Positions 1 to 10,257 of a stretch of 41,020 nt of DNA are shown here, one piece after another (position 1 is the first letter of the stretch; each line of letters starts with the position of its first letter). The notes beneath the pieces are model-generated. The model ran no database searches, was not told the origin of the DNA, and was given only the letters and a program-made list of their open reading frames with translations. Where the stretch lies: contig CAJVPJ010000139.1 in the NCBI GenBank assembly GCA_910592205.1, positions 1 to 41,020 on the forward strand, given 5' to 3'. A program made the translations under genes and the position numbers. Source of the DNA: Paraglomus occultum (Eukaryota > Glomeromycota > Glomeromycetes > Paraglomerales > Paraglomeraceae).

Positions 1-1073
1 GCGAATATTGTTGATGGACGTTTCTACATTAAGCACAACGGATATAACAGAGCATGCCCTGGAAACTCTCAAGCAGAGTAAGATAAAAAACGTTATACTA
101 GTTGGTCGGCGTGGTCCTTTGCAAGTAAGCATACGATTTATATAGTTTACAAGATTAAATATTAAGCTTTATTACTGATGTACAAACTGTTTCACTTATC
201 TAGATATCTTTTACTGCAAAAGAGCTTCGAGAGATGTTTCAGCTACCGAATACTCGATTTCATACCGATGTTGACTTATTAAAGGAAGAATTCTCCAATC
301 ACGCTGGGTACATATCAACAATTCGTTCTCTTAAAAGATTGACTCAGATTCTCGAAAAGGGTATCTACAATGTTGAGGGCGATAAGTCTTGGACTCTCAA
401 ATTTTTGCGAAGCCCAACCGCCTTTGTTGCTGACAATGATTCTCAAACACAATTTGTGAAGGCAGCGGAATTTAGCGTGAATAGACTCGAGGGGGACGTC
501 CGTTCGGCTGTTGCAGTACCTACTGGAGAAGTAGAGACCATAGAAACCGGTTTAGTAATCAAGAGTGTTGGTTATAGAAGTCTTCCAGTTGAGGGTATTC
601 CGTTTGATAAAGACCGTGGCTTGGTTTATAATGAGAGAGGGAAAATCACAGACTCGAATGGGGAAGAGGTGAGATTGAATTGGAATAGCTCATTGTTCTG
701 GAAATTTGTTGAAATTAATCCTATTGCCTTCAATCGCTTTGTTGACAAGTTACCGGGAATGTATGTCGCAGGCTGGCTGAAACGCGGAGCTACGGGCGTA
801 ATAGCAGCGACAATGTACGACGCGTTTGAAACTGCAGAGGTCATTATTTCAGATCTCCAGTCCAATAAGCCCATGTTGAATGGTGTTGCCAGTAGCAAAA
901 AACCAGGCGCGACAGCAATACTGCCATTGCTTGCTCAGAGAGGCATTAGGACAGTATCCTACAAGGATTGGAAGAAGATAGAGGCTAGAGAAAGCGAGCT
1001 TGGGCAACAAAAGGGCAAACCGCGAGAAAAATTAGCTAAAATTGAGGAAGTCCTAAAAATATTGGACGAATGA
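1..1073 (+). CDS. ARH1: NADPH:ferredoxin/adrenodoxin oxidoreductase, mitochondrial (3' part)
   Basis: FAD enzyme that passes electrons from NADPH to mitochondrial ferredoxin for iron-sulfur cluster and heme A synthesis. Exons: before 1..124 and 204..1073; intron 125..203 (GTAAGC...TAG). The first exon is read with codons starting at base 2 and gives an NADP-domain stretch with the family motif LVGRRGPLQ, continuing directly across the intron into [10 protein letters not shown]. The C-terminal half carries [18 protein letters not shown] (bases about 757-810), the conserved FAD/NADP closing motif. The N-terminal FAD-binding half and mitochondrial presequence lie outside the window. The stop is TGA at 1071. 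The gene converges on the PHD gene, with about 126 bases between the stops. Family identification is strong; the symbol follows yeast (FDXR in animals). Confidence 0.93.
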
Positions 1074-1199
1074 TCACTGGGCAAAGCTTTAATAAAAATG
1101 TTTGTGCATTACAGTTGAGAGCTTTCTTCGTACTGTGTAATTCTAAACATTTCTCACTAACGTATAAAGAAACCAACAAGCAATTAGACATTGCTCTAG

Positions 1200-3286
1200 T
1201 TATCGTGTAATAGGGTATGCCTTCCCCCTCTTGAGCTTGCCCCTTTTTGGATCCATTGTTCCCTCGCGAAATGCCAACACATTAAAGTTCAAGCATGGTA
1301 TTACATTTGGAGGAACTAACGACAGAATGTCAAAATTCTGTTCTTCGCGATATACAAAAATACTGGCTGTATCTGTACTTCGACTATTAGAAGACAGTTT
1401 CTCCTCGTTTTTAGATATGGCATTTATATCATACTTTTTCTGTCCCCTTTTGTCTTTATCCTTGTCATTACTATCCTCGCTGTTCACTTCTAAAGCTTCT
1501 CTCTCAGACTTCTTTACTTTTTCCTTTCTATATTTCTCCTTATTCTTTTCCCCATAATCTTTTTGTCTATCTCTATTTATATCTCTATCTCTATCTCTAT
1601 CTCTTTCTTTCTCCCTCCCTTTTTCTTTTCCTCTTCCCTCTCTTCCCTTCTCCCTTCCTCTCACCATCTCTCTTAATCTCTCCTTTTCCCTTACTCTTTC
1701 CCTTACCCTTTCCATTACCCTCTTTTTTGCTTTCTCTCTGTCCCTTACTCTGTCTCTGTCCCTCTCTCTTTCCCTCTCTCTCCCTCTCTCCCTCTCTTTA
1801 TACTTATCCTTGTCTTTCGTTTTTTCTTTGCTCATGCGGCCGCTCGCAAGCCGCATTTGAAGTTCGACTGCCGCCGCCTTTCTCCTTTCGAAACGACGTG
1901 TTCGTGTAGAAATTTCTTGTCTTTGTTTGATACTAACGTCTTCATTTTGGTTTGGGCTTGCTATTTTAAGTTTAGGTGACGTTCTTTTGTGGTGGCGGCT
2001 CGCAATAGAAGTATAAGAGCCATTTGTGCTTCTGCTAGATATATTATGAGTGCTCAAGGCAGACGATACCCAATTCCGCCTTTTGCTCGTTTGCAATTCA
2101 TCATCATACTCGTAATTTGTTATCTCTACGAAAATATCAAATGGCGGGTTTAATTTTAGAATGACGCAATATAAAACTGTTCATTAAAGATCTTACTTTG
2201 TCTTTTATTGGGCATTTGATCCGATATTATCTGTATAGACCCATCGAAGCAATTTGCGCAAACCCAACTTTGTCCCTTTTTGTGTAAGCGTACCGTGTAG
2301 TCAGGAATTTTAGGTAAATGACATGTTTGGTGATAAGACGTATGACAAGCGTCACATGTGACAAGGGAGTTCATATAGAAATCAGAACCAGCACATACGC
2401 AACAAACGGTGGCGTCGTCAATTTTCCGTATACTTTGTTGATATATGGTATTAGATTCGCCCAAGCTAGGTGTTGTATCTGACAAGCGGTTTGCCCAACC
2501 ATTGCATGTATAATCTTCATACCACATGTCCTCGTCACCGTGATCGTCTCCTTCGTAATTTGCATCATAATTCTTTAAAACTCTCGCAAGCTCATCCTCC
2601 CCATTCTTGCCCTCCGCATGCTTGCAATACCCATTAGACTTGCCATAGTATCCATTTTGTCTTCTCGTGCGAATGGATTCTCCAATTGTGGAATTTCTAT
2701 TTGGGCTGTCGTCCGAATCGTCCACAATTACTACTGGGTCATTTTCACAGTCACTATCGCGTACTTCTGCGCCTACAACGGTCTCAACATCTTTATCTTC
2801 TGTAAGCCCCCCGTCACCCATGTCACTTGAGTCGTCTATTATAATAGGTCCTTCTGGTTGAGTAGCGCTAGGCGACGTTCCCAGGTTCCCACGGAGAGGT
2901 GATAAGCTTCGGCTCCTGCTTCCGGTCGGCGAGAGTGATCCTGTACCCGCGGAAGACAAACTGGATTTCGACCTTGAAGACAGAGTTGTCGGGGGTGATA
3001 ATGATGACATCCAAGAAGTGAAGAAGCTAAATTTCGATTTCTGTAAAATGACAAGGACGACGTTAACAAGGTGAATTTCAGCGCGAGCAACAAGCTCATT
3101 ACTTACCGACAACGTCTGGCTACGAGTATGACGAGAACTGCGGAACGTTGGACTCCGGCTTCGGCGCGTTATTGTCATGCTTTGAACCGTTTTGGAGGGG
3201 GAAAGGAGAGAATTTGAATTTTTTTTCAAAAGAGTATCAAGACGTTTGGGTTTTATACCCGTGAATCTCTCCTTGTAAGACATCAC
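1200..3286 (-). CDS. PHD-finger protein with RE/RD-rich C-terminal tail
   Basis: Exons (minus): 3286..3107, 3040..2197, 2125..1200, giving 649 residues in one frame. The 66-base intron 3041..3106 is a multiple of three and lacks an in-frame stop, so it also reads through. Intron 2126..2196 joins NKRQ to KITNYEYDDEL. After a Ser/Arg-rich N-terminus and an acidic middle comes one C4HC3 PHD finger at about residues 273-324: CCVC, CDAC, H-Q-T-C, then C-A-N-C. PHD fingers read histone tails or join chromatin complexes. The last 300 residues are highly charged, with long RE/RD/KE repeats coded by a polypurine tract (bases 1560-1830), resembling splicing-associated proteins. I do not recognise the orthologue; a nuclear role in chromatin or RNA processing is inference. 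It is divergent from KIN17. Confidence 0.8.
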
Positions 3287-3878
3287 GTATTACAGGCGGA
3301 ATCAGGTGACTACAGCCATGAACACGTCCTGATGAAGTGATGATCATCATGCCGATCATTGTAATTCACTCTGTTCGAAGTTGGAGTAGCATAGCCCCTG
3401 TAATCTTTATTCAACCTCTAGGATAGAAAGGTCTGTAAGTTAACGAACTTTAATGGTCAAACATTAACAAGGCGTTATCTATATGCTTACTCACAAACCA
3501 TTAAGTGATTTGGCTAGTATTAAATTTAGGGGAAAAAAAACCGACCAAAGCAATCAATCAGAAAATGATAATAGGATAACATTATAACTGTTCAAGAACA
3601 CGCTTACGCGGCCATCTCGTGCCATTATGATGTTTCGATAGACCCATTAGCAGTTGACCTTCTCTCCGGCCATCTCTTCTGTAGTAATAGTATACTCGAT
3701 CTCATGTTTGTTCGGTCCCAGTTACTTTTAGGTAATTTTACTCCTAACAATGTAAAAAACCCGTATACGTTGCACTAAAATGTTTCCGCATTAATAAAGT
3801 GATACTGCGGAATACTTACGGTTGTCTAGTTTGAATCTCAAAGTATATGTTCAATACTCAAACAACTGATAATTGAAT
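3287..3878. other. Divergent intergenic region, PHD gene / KIN17
   Basis: About 590 bases between two oppositely transcribed starts. It must contain both promoters. I see no ORF with family similarity, no RNA gene and no clear repeat. Confidence 0.5.
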
Positions 3879-5404
3879 ATGCCAAAGCACGAGTTCCTGA
3901 CGCCGAAGGCTATAGCCAACAGAATAAAGGTACCGTTGTCGACTGAACTGGCTTGTCGCATATTTTCAGTTTTGGGCGATCTGATCTAATCGTTGAATTG
4001 TTCGGTCGTCTATTAGGCAAAGGGCCTTCAAAAGCTACGTTGGTACTGTCAGATGTGTCAGAAACAGTGCCGTGATGAGAACGGTTTCCAATGTCATATA
4101 CGTTCGGAATCTCACCAACGTCAAATGGGTTTGTTTTCTGAGAGTCCAGAGATGTATATGCAAGGATACTCAAAGGAATTTCTAGACGATTTTATAAAGT
4201 TGCTTTCGCGCAGGTATTACCTTTATTGTTTGCGAAAAAATTTCGATATTTTGAAAATTCTAACATTCAATATAGAAGTATGCCCAAATCCTCACCGAGT
4301 CGCCTTCTCCGTAACTTCGTTAAAGATGGGGAACAAAGCGAGTTCATGCGAATCTCGTATATCAAGAGTACATATCTGATAGGCATCATTTGCACATGAA
4401 TGCCACTCAGTGGGAGACTCTAACAGACTTCGTCAAATATCTTGGGAAGCAAGGTATTTGTGCTGTCGACGAGACGTCGAAAGGATGGTTTATAGCTTGG
4501 ATTGATAACAGCCCGAAAGCGCTTGCGCGACAGGTAAGCCTTTCCGGTTTCTGTTTATTTTACTTTTGAATATAATCCAGTAAAGCTTGATGCAACGTTG
4601 ATGAAAATAATTAGGAAGCAATATTGAAAAAAGAACGCCAAGAACAATTAGACGAAGAGCAGTCACGAAGAATGATTGATGAACAGGTCGAGAGAGCAAC
4701 AAAAGAAGCTGCCGCTTCTGGCATGTTGGAGAAGGTAAGAGGAATATATTGATGATACGCATCGTTAAATAATCTCACATTGATATCATTTTGAATTCTC
4801 CACTTCCAATCAGCTCTCCGAAAATTATACAGAACTAAAACGAGAAGCAGAAGAAGAGAAAATAACGCTAAACATCTCTGCTACAATCTCTTCTACTCCA
4901 GCATCCACAATTACCGCTTCCTCCAACTCTTCTACAACTCCAACTTCTACATCTGCCACACCGTCGCTTTCTTTGCAGAAACAAACACAGAAGAAATCAC
5001 TTAGTGCGCTAATCAAAGAATCTAACATACAACCGCACAAGCCCCAGCCTCCGAAAGAAAAGGAACAGAGAAAACTTACAGCCATGGAACAGATAATTCT
5101 TGAGGAGACAGAGAGGAAGAAGAGGTTGGCAGATAGAGCGATTAATGGGAAAAAAGGAGAATGGAGAAGAGATGAAGGACGAGATATAGAAAGGAGGAAC
5201 AAACGGAAAGATGAAGGACGAGATATGGAAAATAGAAAGAAGAGGAGGGATGAGCATAGAGATAGAGACAGGGATAGAGATAGAGACAGGGACAAGGGCA
5301 GGGATTGGAGTAGGGATAGAGATAGAGAGAGAGGTAGGGATAAAGACGGAGATAGAGACAAAGATCGAAGAGGTGATTTAAAGGAAAGACGATTGTTGGG
5401 GTAA
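3879..5404 (+). CDS. KIN17: KIN17 DNA/RNA-binding protein
   Basis: Nuclear zinc-finger protein linked to DNA replication/repair and pre-mRNA processing. Exons 3879..3929, 4017..4213, 4326..4533, 4615..4734, 4814..5404, giving 388 residues. It opens MPKHEFLTPKAIANRIK, matching the family start, then the C2H2-type finger C28-x2-C31-x12-H44-x5-H50 with RWYCQMCQKQC. The winged-helix region follows (VYQEYISDRHHLHMNATQWE; YLGKQGICAVDET.KGW). Introns 4214..4325 and 4534..4614 are fixed by family similarity across the joins. The last exon is Ser/Thr-rich (4860-4970), then Lys/Glu, then a tail of DR/RD dipeptides from a polypurine repeat (5240-5370). The usual C-terminal tandem SH3-like/KOW part of animal KIN17 is not seen; the RD-rich tail occupies that place. 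Confidence 0.93.
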
Positions 5405-5920
5405 TTGTGGTAGTAATTGCATGTTATCTAAACATTCCCGAAACGTTAGCAGGTTGAAGAGTCATATAGTAACTCTTTTAAACGAGACTATATATCATTC
5501 AAAAATAGTGTCATATGTTTAGACTGGATAACGTGAATTACTGTACCTCATACCGATGGTCATGACTCTGCATGTTAGTACTGTTAAGACTTGCTTTCTA
5601 TCAAAGTAAATCTATGCAGATGTGATCACATTATTATTATCGTACGATTACTAAATTTCAATGATTTTCGTATTGATTAATACTAAGTGTCAATGTCAGA
5701 GAACCTTTTATTTGTAAAAGCAGGCAGGCCATTGTCGGCATTTTGGTCTTCATTCCAATTATGGATGAATTGTGTTTTACTTTATTTTTTTCAGTTTATA
5801 ATTAACTGATAAATTAGACAATTGATCTTCCAAACGCAAATATCGGTTTTGATATCTTTTCTACAAACTAACTCAACAGAACACAATAGCCGAACGAGTA
5901 TTAGGCACATGTTAAATTAC
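5405..5920. other. Convergent intergenic region, KIN17 / RRS1
   Basis: AT-rich DNA between two converging stops; presumably 3' untranslated regions. No gene or repeat seen. Confidence 0.5.
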
Positions 5921-7252
5921 TTATGCCATGTTACGTGCCTTACGAGCATTTATTATATCTGGTTTATCCTTCTTCCCAAAAATTCCATTAACAATACTCA
6001 GATTTGCTTCTTTTTCCTTATTCATATCTGTAATAAGTGGATCAAACTACAGAAAGGAATAGTGAGTAAGTATTCGCCACGACAATAGCTTCCTCATCCT
6101 TATTGGATTGTCATAGAGAAACTGATAAAGCCTACCTTCCGTTTCACGCCCTTCATTTTAGGTTCTCCTTTTAATGGTTTATCAAATCTTCCAAGGCTTG
6201 CTGTTGCAGTTTTACTTATTGATATCTTTTTCGTTAACTCTTCCTTCTTCGCCAATTTTTGGTCAGATCCCCTAGTAGCACCCCTTGCGGCTTCCTCCAG
6301 GTTTCTCATATGTCTCGTTGCATTCTTACGAACCCTTTCTTTCTTGTCCGCTCTCCTCTTCGCAAATTGATCTTCGTAAGGATCTTAGGAAAGGAACATT
6401 AAAGTTAATAGCGGAATTCAATCTTAAATAAATCATGTCTGAAAAGGAAGGAAAGGAAGAAAAAACTTTTTCTTCTATTATACCGGCATTCTGAGGAACA
6501 GGTATCAACCAATTGTTTATTCCATCATCGTTCGCACCCTTATATCCCCATCGGGGCACCCAGTCACCAGTAGCCTCATCAAAGACTTTACGTGACTTCT
6601 TGCGATTCTGTATGCCTTTAAGTTTGGCAAATTTCTCCCATCTTGTCAATGGTTTCGGCTTCGGAACCTGGAAGAAGCAAATGTGTAAGTAACTGTCTAA
6701 ATTAAAGAACGAGGAACAAAAGCGTAAATAACTATAATTTGTCAAACATGATTAATTAACAAATAGAATGACGAAAGTGTGTACGCAAAATCCTGAAAAC
6801 GAAATGATTTTAACGTCAGTAACGTTACTGGGTTCCCATACCGGTTTCTCTCGGGGTATTTTTGTAATTTGATCTGGCAACTCTGCAAAAGTACCATCTT
6901 CCGTTGAATCTGTCGGTAATTTAAATATTTCGTTTATTATCAATTGTGTTCCGTCTCTTGAGTATTCTTTTAAATATTCGTCGGTTTTCTGCCTAATAAA
7001 AAAATTTTAAAAATGCTATCCGAATCTGCTAAATAGAATCTTGAACACTTGTATTCTACCTTAATCGATCTTCGTCCAAACTGTTTATATCAAACCCTGC
7101 AAGCAATGCCAAGTCAAATTCTAAAGGGACTGCTTTTTCAACTGTTAAGCTTTGCCTGAAAGTTTGTAATATATGAGTTCAATATAATATGAGGAAGGTC
7201 ACATAACCTAAACGACTTACTGTTTAACTTCCAATTGTGTGGAAACATCCAT
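5921..7252 (-). CDS. RRS1: Ribosome biogenesis regulatory protein RRS1
   Basis: Nucleolar protein needed for 60S subunit assembly; with RPF2 it brings 5S RNP into pre-ribosomes. Six exons (minus): 7252..7221, 7155..7060, 6992..6842, 6667..6484, 6383..6136, 6046..5921, totalling 837 bases, 278 residues. Family signatures lie in order: LTVEKAVPLEFDLALL, EIFKLPT, PREKPVPKPKPLTRWEKFA, KLKGIQNRKKSRKVFDEA, WVPRWGYKGANDD, DPYEDQFAKRRADKKERV. The last exon, starting after a CTGTAG acceptor, encodes a basic tail ending ARKARNMA. All phases close. A second ATG four bases downstream of the chosen start is out of frame. It is divergent from RPB12, with only 138 bases between start codons. Confidence 0.95.
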
Positions 7253-7390
7253 TTTAAAATATCGGTAGTGTCCTGATAGCTGTATTGTGAGAATGAAAAA
7301 GTATGTGTATTTAAAATCTGATTGGCTTCATGTGACATTATAATTATCAAAAAGTGAGTGACCAAAACAGTGTAAATCTTAGTTACCGTA
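7253..7390. promoter_or_regulatory. Short bidirectional promoter, RRS1 / RPB12
   Basis: The ATGs of RRS1 (minus) and RPB12 (plus) are 138 bases apart, so their promoters must overlap or be shared. No specific factor site is identified. Confidence 0.6.
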
Positions 7391-7780
7391 ATGAACCGAG
7401 ATCAACAGCAAGGATCTAGCACGTCGAGCTCGACGCAACCGACGAACAAACCAGCACCGCAAATGTCATACCTATGTGCTGGTACAGTCTTACAGTCCTG
7501 ACAGAATAGTTTTATGAGACAGCAGCACGATTGCTTCGAGACCATTTTTATCAACTTAGAAAGAATGGAAAACTAACGTAGTTGTTTTTATTTACAGACT
7601 GCGGTACGGCAAATGAGATAAAACCCAAAGAACCGATTCGATGTAAAGAATGCGGTCATAGGATAATGTACAAAATGCGGACTAGAAGAAGTAAGAAATG
7701 TGTACGCTGCTGTTCACCATGGATAACCGGATATTCAATAACTCACTTTATTCGCAGTGGTTCAGTTCGAAGCTCGATAA
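7391..7780 (+). CDS. RPB12: RNA polymerase I/II/III subunit RPB12 (ABC10-alpha)
   Basis: Small zinc-binding subunit shared by all three nuclear RNA polymerases. Exons 7391..7481, 7598..7690, 7758..7780, giving 68 residues. After a Gln/Ser-rich leader come the zinc ribbon cysteines: C-A-D-C (split by the first intron) and C-K-E-C in EPIRCKECGHRIMYKMRTRR. The final 23-base exon encodes MVQFEAR and the stop, the family's conserved C-terminus. Without the third exon the frame runs into unrelated sequence, so this tiny exon is needed. Length fits the family (about 60-70 residues). Confidence 0.95.
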
Positions 7781-8079
7781 TATCATTACAGTGCAAATAA
7801 ACTAGATCATCCAAGATGACAACAGTCAATTACAGTAGGTAAACATTTTCAGAAGAATTTTTTTCATATACACAGTCAATCTCGTTAATCTGAAGTGGGT
7901 GGATGTCTCTTAACCGTCGTCCTATCACACTCTCTAATACCGACATTAATTCTCTCTTATATTCTTTCACCCGTCTCAAACTGGATTTGCGACATCTATA
8001 AACTCCTATTAGTAAGGTATAAGTTTTGAGAACATTGCATATATTAATGTATATTCTGTATCTTTATCTCTTCTATTAG
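7781..8079. other. Intergenic, no gene seen
   Basis: RPB12 3' region and AT-rich DNA. Nothing recognised. Confidence 0.4.
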
Positions 8080-8228
8080 AATGGAATAAACATGATTATT
8101 GCTATGGTAAATGGGCTGATTGTAACAAACTAGTCAAAGTGAATATTTTACCATATGGTCACAAGGTGGATGGTGTGTATGGCTGTAAATTGGCCAATGT
8201 GACTGATGATGTTTTGAAAAGGCTTTGA
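8080..8228 (+). pseudogene. Gene fragment related to a dispersed family (copy A)
   Basis: Open frame of about 49 codons ending at TGA 8226, preceded by an acceptor-like CTATTAG. The peptide contains YGKWADCNKLVKV and PYGHKVDGVYGCKL, with Cys/His spacing and coding-like composition. No start codon or upstream exon is visible. The same DNA, diverged and no longer open, recurs at 17018-17160, so this is a member of a dispersed family. Family name unknown to me. Confidence 0.4.
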
Positions 8229-8721
8229 CACAACATAAACGGTGGTGCTCATGCATAACTTATGGATTTGTTAACATAAAGTTGATACAAGATGAATATG
8301 TGAGCTAAAATTGCTGGTGGCTGATCTTTTTTAGATTGGCCCATGTCTGAATATTCGTGAAGATAATATCTTCTCCGAATTTAACATTTAATTACAATTC
8401 TGCCATCTTTTGCTCTGTTTCTAACATATTATATTCTAATTTCATAATTATTGTTTCAAAATGTGTTTCTAATTGTTATAAAATGTATGCTTCGTACTTT
8501 TGCTCTTTTTCTTTTGTGTTTTCTATGATTACATTAATCTGTTGTTCAATTTTTGCTTTGCCTCTTTTTGCCAACTTTTTCAAGTTGTAGATTACTTTTT
8601 TTTTTTCTTCTTTTTTTAACTGCTTTTTTAAATCCCGAGATTCTAACATTAATTAATAATAATATTAACTTAATTATCTCTACATTCTTTATTTCCTATA
8701 CCAAGAAGTATTTCTTTTGTG
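8229..8721. other. AT-rich stretch, possible coiled-coil relic on minus strand
   Basis: The minus strand at about 8370-8590 has Lys/Glu/Gln-rich frames (for example KLAKRGKAKIEQQINVIIEN) interrupted by a stop. They could be a decayed coiled-coil gene, but no start or family is seen. The T-rich tract 8590-8630 is low complexity. Confidence 0.25.
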
Positions 8722-8922
8722 TCATTCGTTAGATGTCAAAAGATTTAAGTTCAACGCCTGCAATGCCCTCTTCGTCTCGTCAAGCTTCGCCAACTCTTGC
8801 GCAACACGTCCAATATAAATAGATGCCATTTTCGTTTGTTTTGTTTTCGCTGGGAGTAATGTAGTTATCTTAGATGAAAATAATGCTATTACAGTATGCG
8901 TCAAAGGTCTAGTGGAGTGAAT
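8722..8922 (-). CDS. Possible terminal exon, unrecognised protein
   Basis: On the minus strand an acceptor-like TTTCAG precedes an open stretch of 67 codons (8922..8722, in phase) ending in a stop. It contains SKITTLLPAKTKQTK and ASIYIGRVAQELAKLDETK, a helical, coding-like composition. The upstream exon(s) are not found. It may be an intact small gene, the last exon of one, or a relic. Confidence 0.3.
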   Translation of the reverse strand: MHSTRPLTHTVIALFSSKITTLLPAKTKQTKMASIYIGRVAQELAKLDETKRALQALNLNLLTSNE

Positions 8923-9016
8923 CTGAAATGTTATGCGGGATTATTAAAATCAGCCGTTCATGTTATTCTATGGACAAACTTTTTGAGACAATATCGAGGT
9001 GGAGATATAAGAATTT

Positions 9017-9904
9017 TTGAAAATGAATATAAGCGAGATTGTTAAAATTCTTTATGATCCGGATAAAGGATCAGAAGCTATACGTAGGGGTCTTAAGATG
9101 CTTCAGGAAAGTAAACGAGTTGCTTTTTCAATGACCTCATGCAAAAAAGCACGAGCTTTAGCAAACAAAGCTTCCAAACTGCAAAAAACAGATGGCTCAC
9201 ATGTTTTATCACGAGTTTATTTTGGCCAAAGGATGGAAAGCAACGGCAGGATGACTTTGCTGATATTAATGGTACTTGGAGTGGTCTTGGTTTATACAAG
9301 TACTGTAGAAACTGGCATCTTTTTTTGAAATTTTCAATCATTTTGACGCAGTTATAGAAATAATACAGGAGTGCATGCTGAAACTTTTGCACAAATGTTT
9401 TATCGAGTTTGTGATTGCCATATCGTATTATTTCTCTCTATAATAGTTAAAAAACTGGCATTTTCAAAGAACCAAATCGTGATCTCATTCGTGCTGAACT
9501 ATATGAATTGCAACACTATTAAATAAGGAACAAGTACAAGGAGAAAAAATTACTTCTTATTATTATTTTTTGAAATAAATAATATCAAAAATTTTCACAA
9601 ATTCTATATAATAACGGGAAGAATTACAATAAATTTATTAAGAATAAGAAGTAAATTTCTGAATTCCTAATAATTCGAATTTTAAAAAAACATATTCTAA
9701 AAGTACCGAAAAATAACAAATTTATGACATTTTTCTTAATGGAGAACATGATGAAGAAACTGACAATAATGTAACGAAACTCCAATACCAATTACAAGGC
9801 CACGAAGCATTAAAATTTATGATTCGACAAGAGAAAGCCGGCAGCTATTTAGAAACTATAAATGGTTGGAGAAATTTATTCACGAAAAGACAACAAACAA
9901 CATA
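9017..9904 (+). pseudogene. Decayed protein-coding region, unrecognised family
   Basis: Several open pieces in the same direction but different frames. 9017-9328 begins MNISEIVKILYDPDKGSEAI and includes SCKKARALANKASKLQK. A second frame resumes after a T-run at about 9320 with HFDAVIEIIQECMLKLLH. A short piece near 9470-9520 reads PNRDLIRAELYELQHY. At 9726-9904 a frame without ATG includes QLQGHEALKFMIRQEK and ends in TAG. The pieces look like one gene broken by indels and stops. No function can be assigned. Confidence 0.35.
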
Positions 9905-10257
9905 GCAGAACACACAACTCTTAGCTAGGAATGATGTCAAACCTTTTACGGGTTATTAGTATAACATCTATAGTATTTGCTCAATAAAGTTGGTGATGGC
10001 GACACGTGAACGTTATAAACGTTACACATGATCAAATTCTAATTCACGGGTAGCGTGGCTCGGACAATAATCTCTTTTCAAATCAATGCTTGCAAGCCTG
10101 TATAAACCGATTCGTGAGCCAAAAATAGCATCGCGGTTAAGACAAATAACTAGCCTGAAGTATAGTGTTTGGTACTCTAATACCATATCCTGGTGGGTAA
10201 TGTGAACTTTTGCCCAGTATTCTATTATATCACGTAGCCGATTCTTATGAAATATAC
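9905..10257. other. CRD1 upstream region
   Basis: No gene seen. It presumably holds the CRD1 promoter, and possibly an alternative 5' exon. Confidence 0.35.

Noticed and set aside
1231-1909. Plus-strand Ser/Leu-rich ORFs within the PHD gene
   Set aside because: Shadows of the RE/RD-coding tract on the other strand.
4825-5361. Long minus-strand ORF rich in Leu/Ser opposite KIN17
   Set aside because: It is the shadow of the RD-rich polypurine exon; low complexity, no family.
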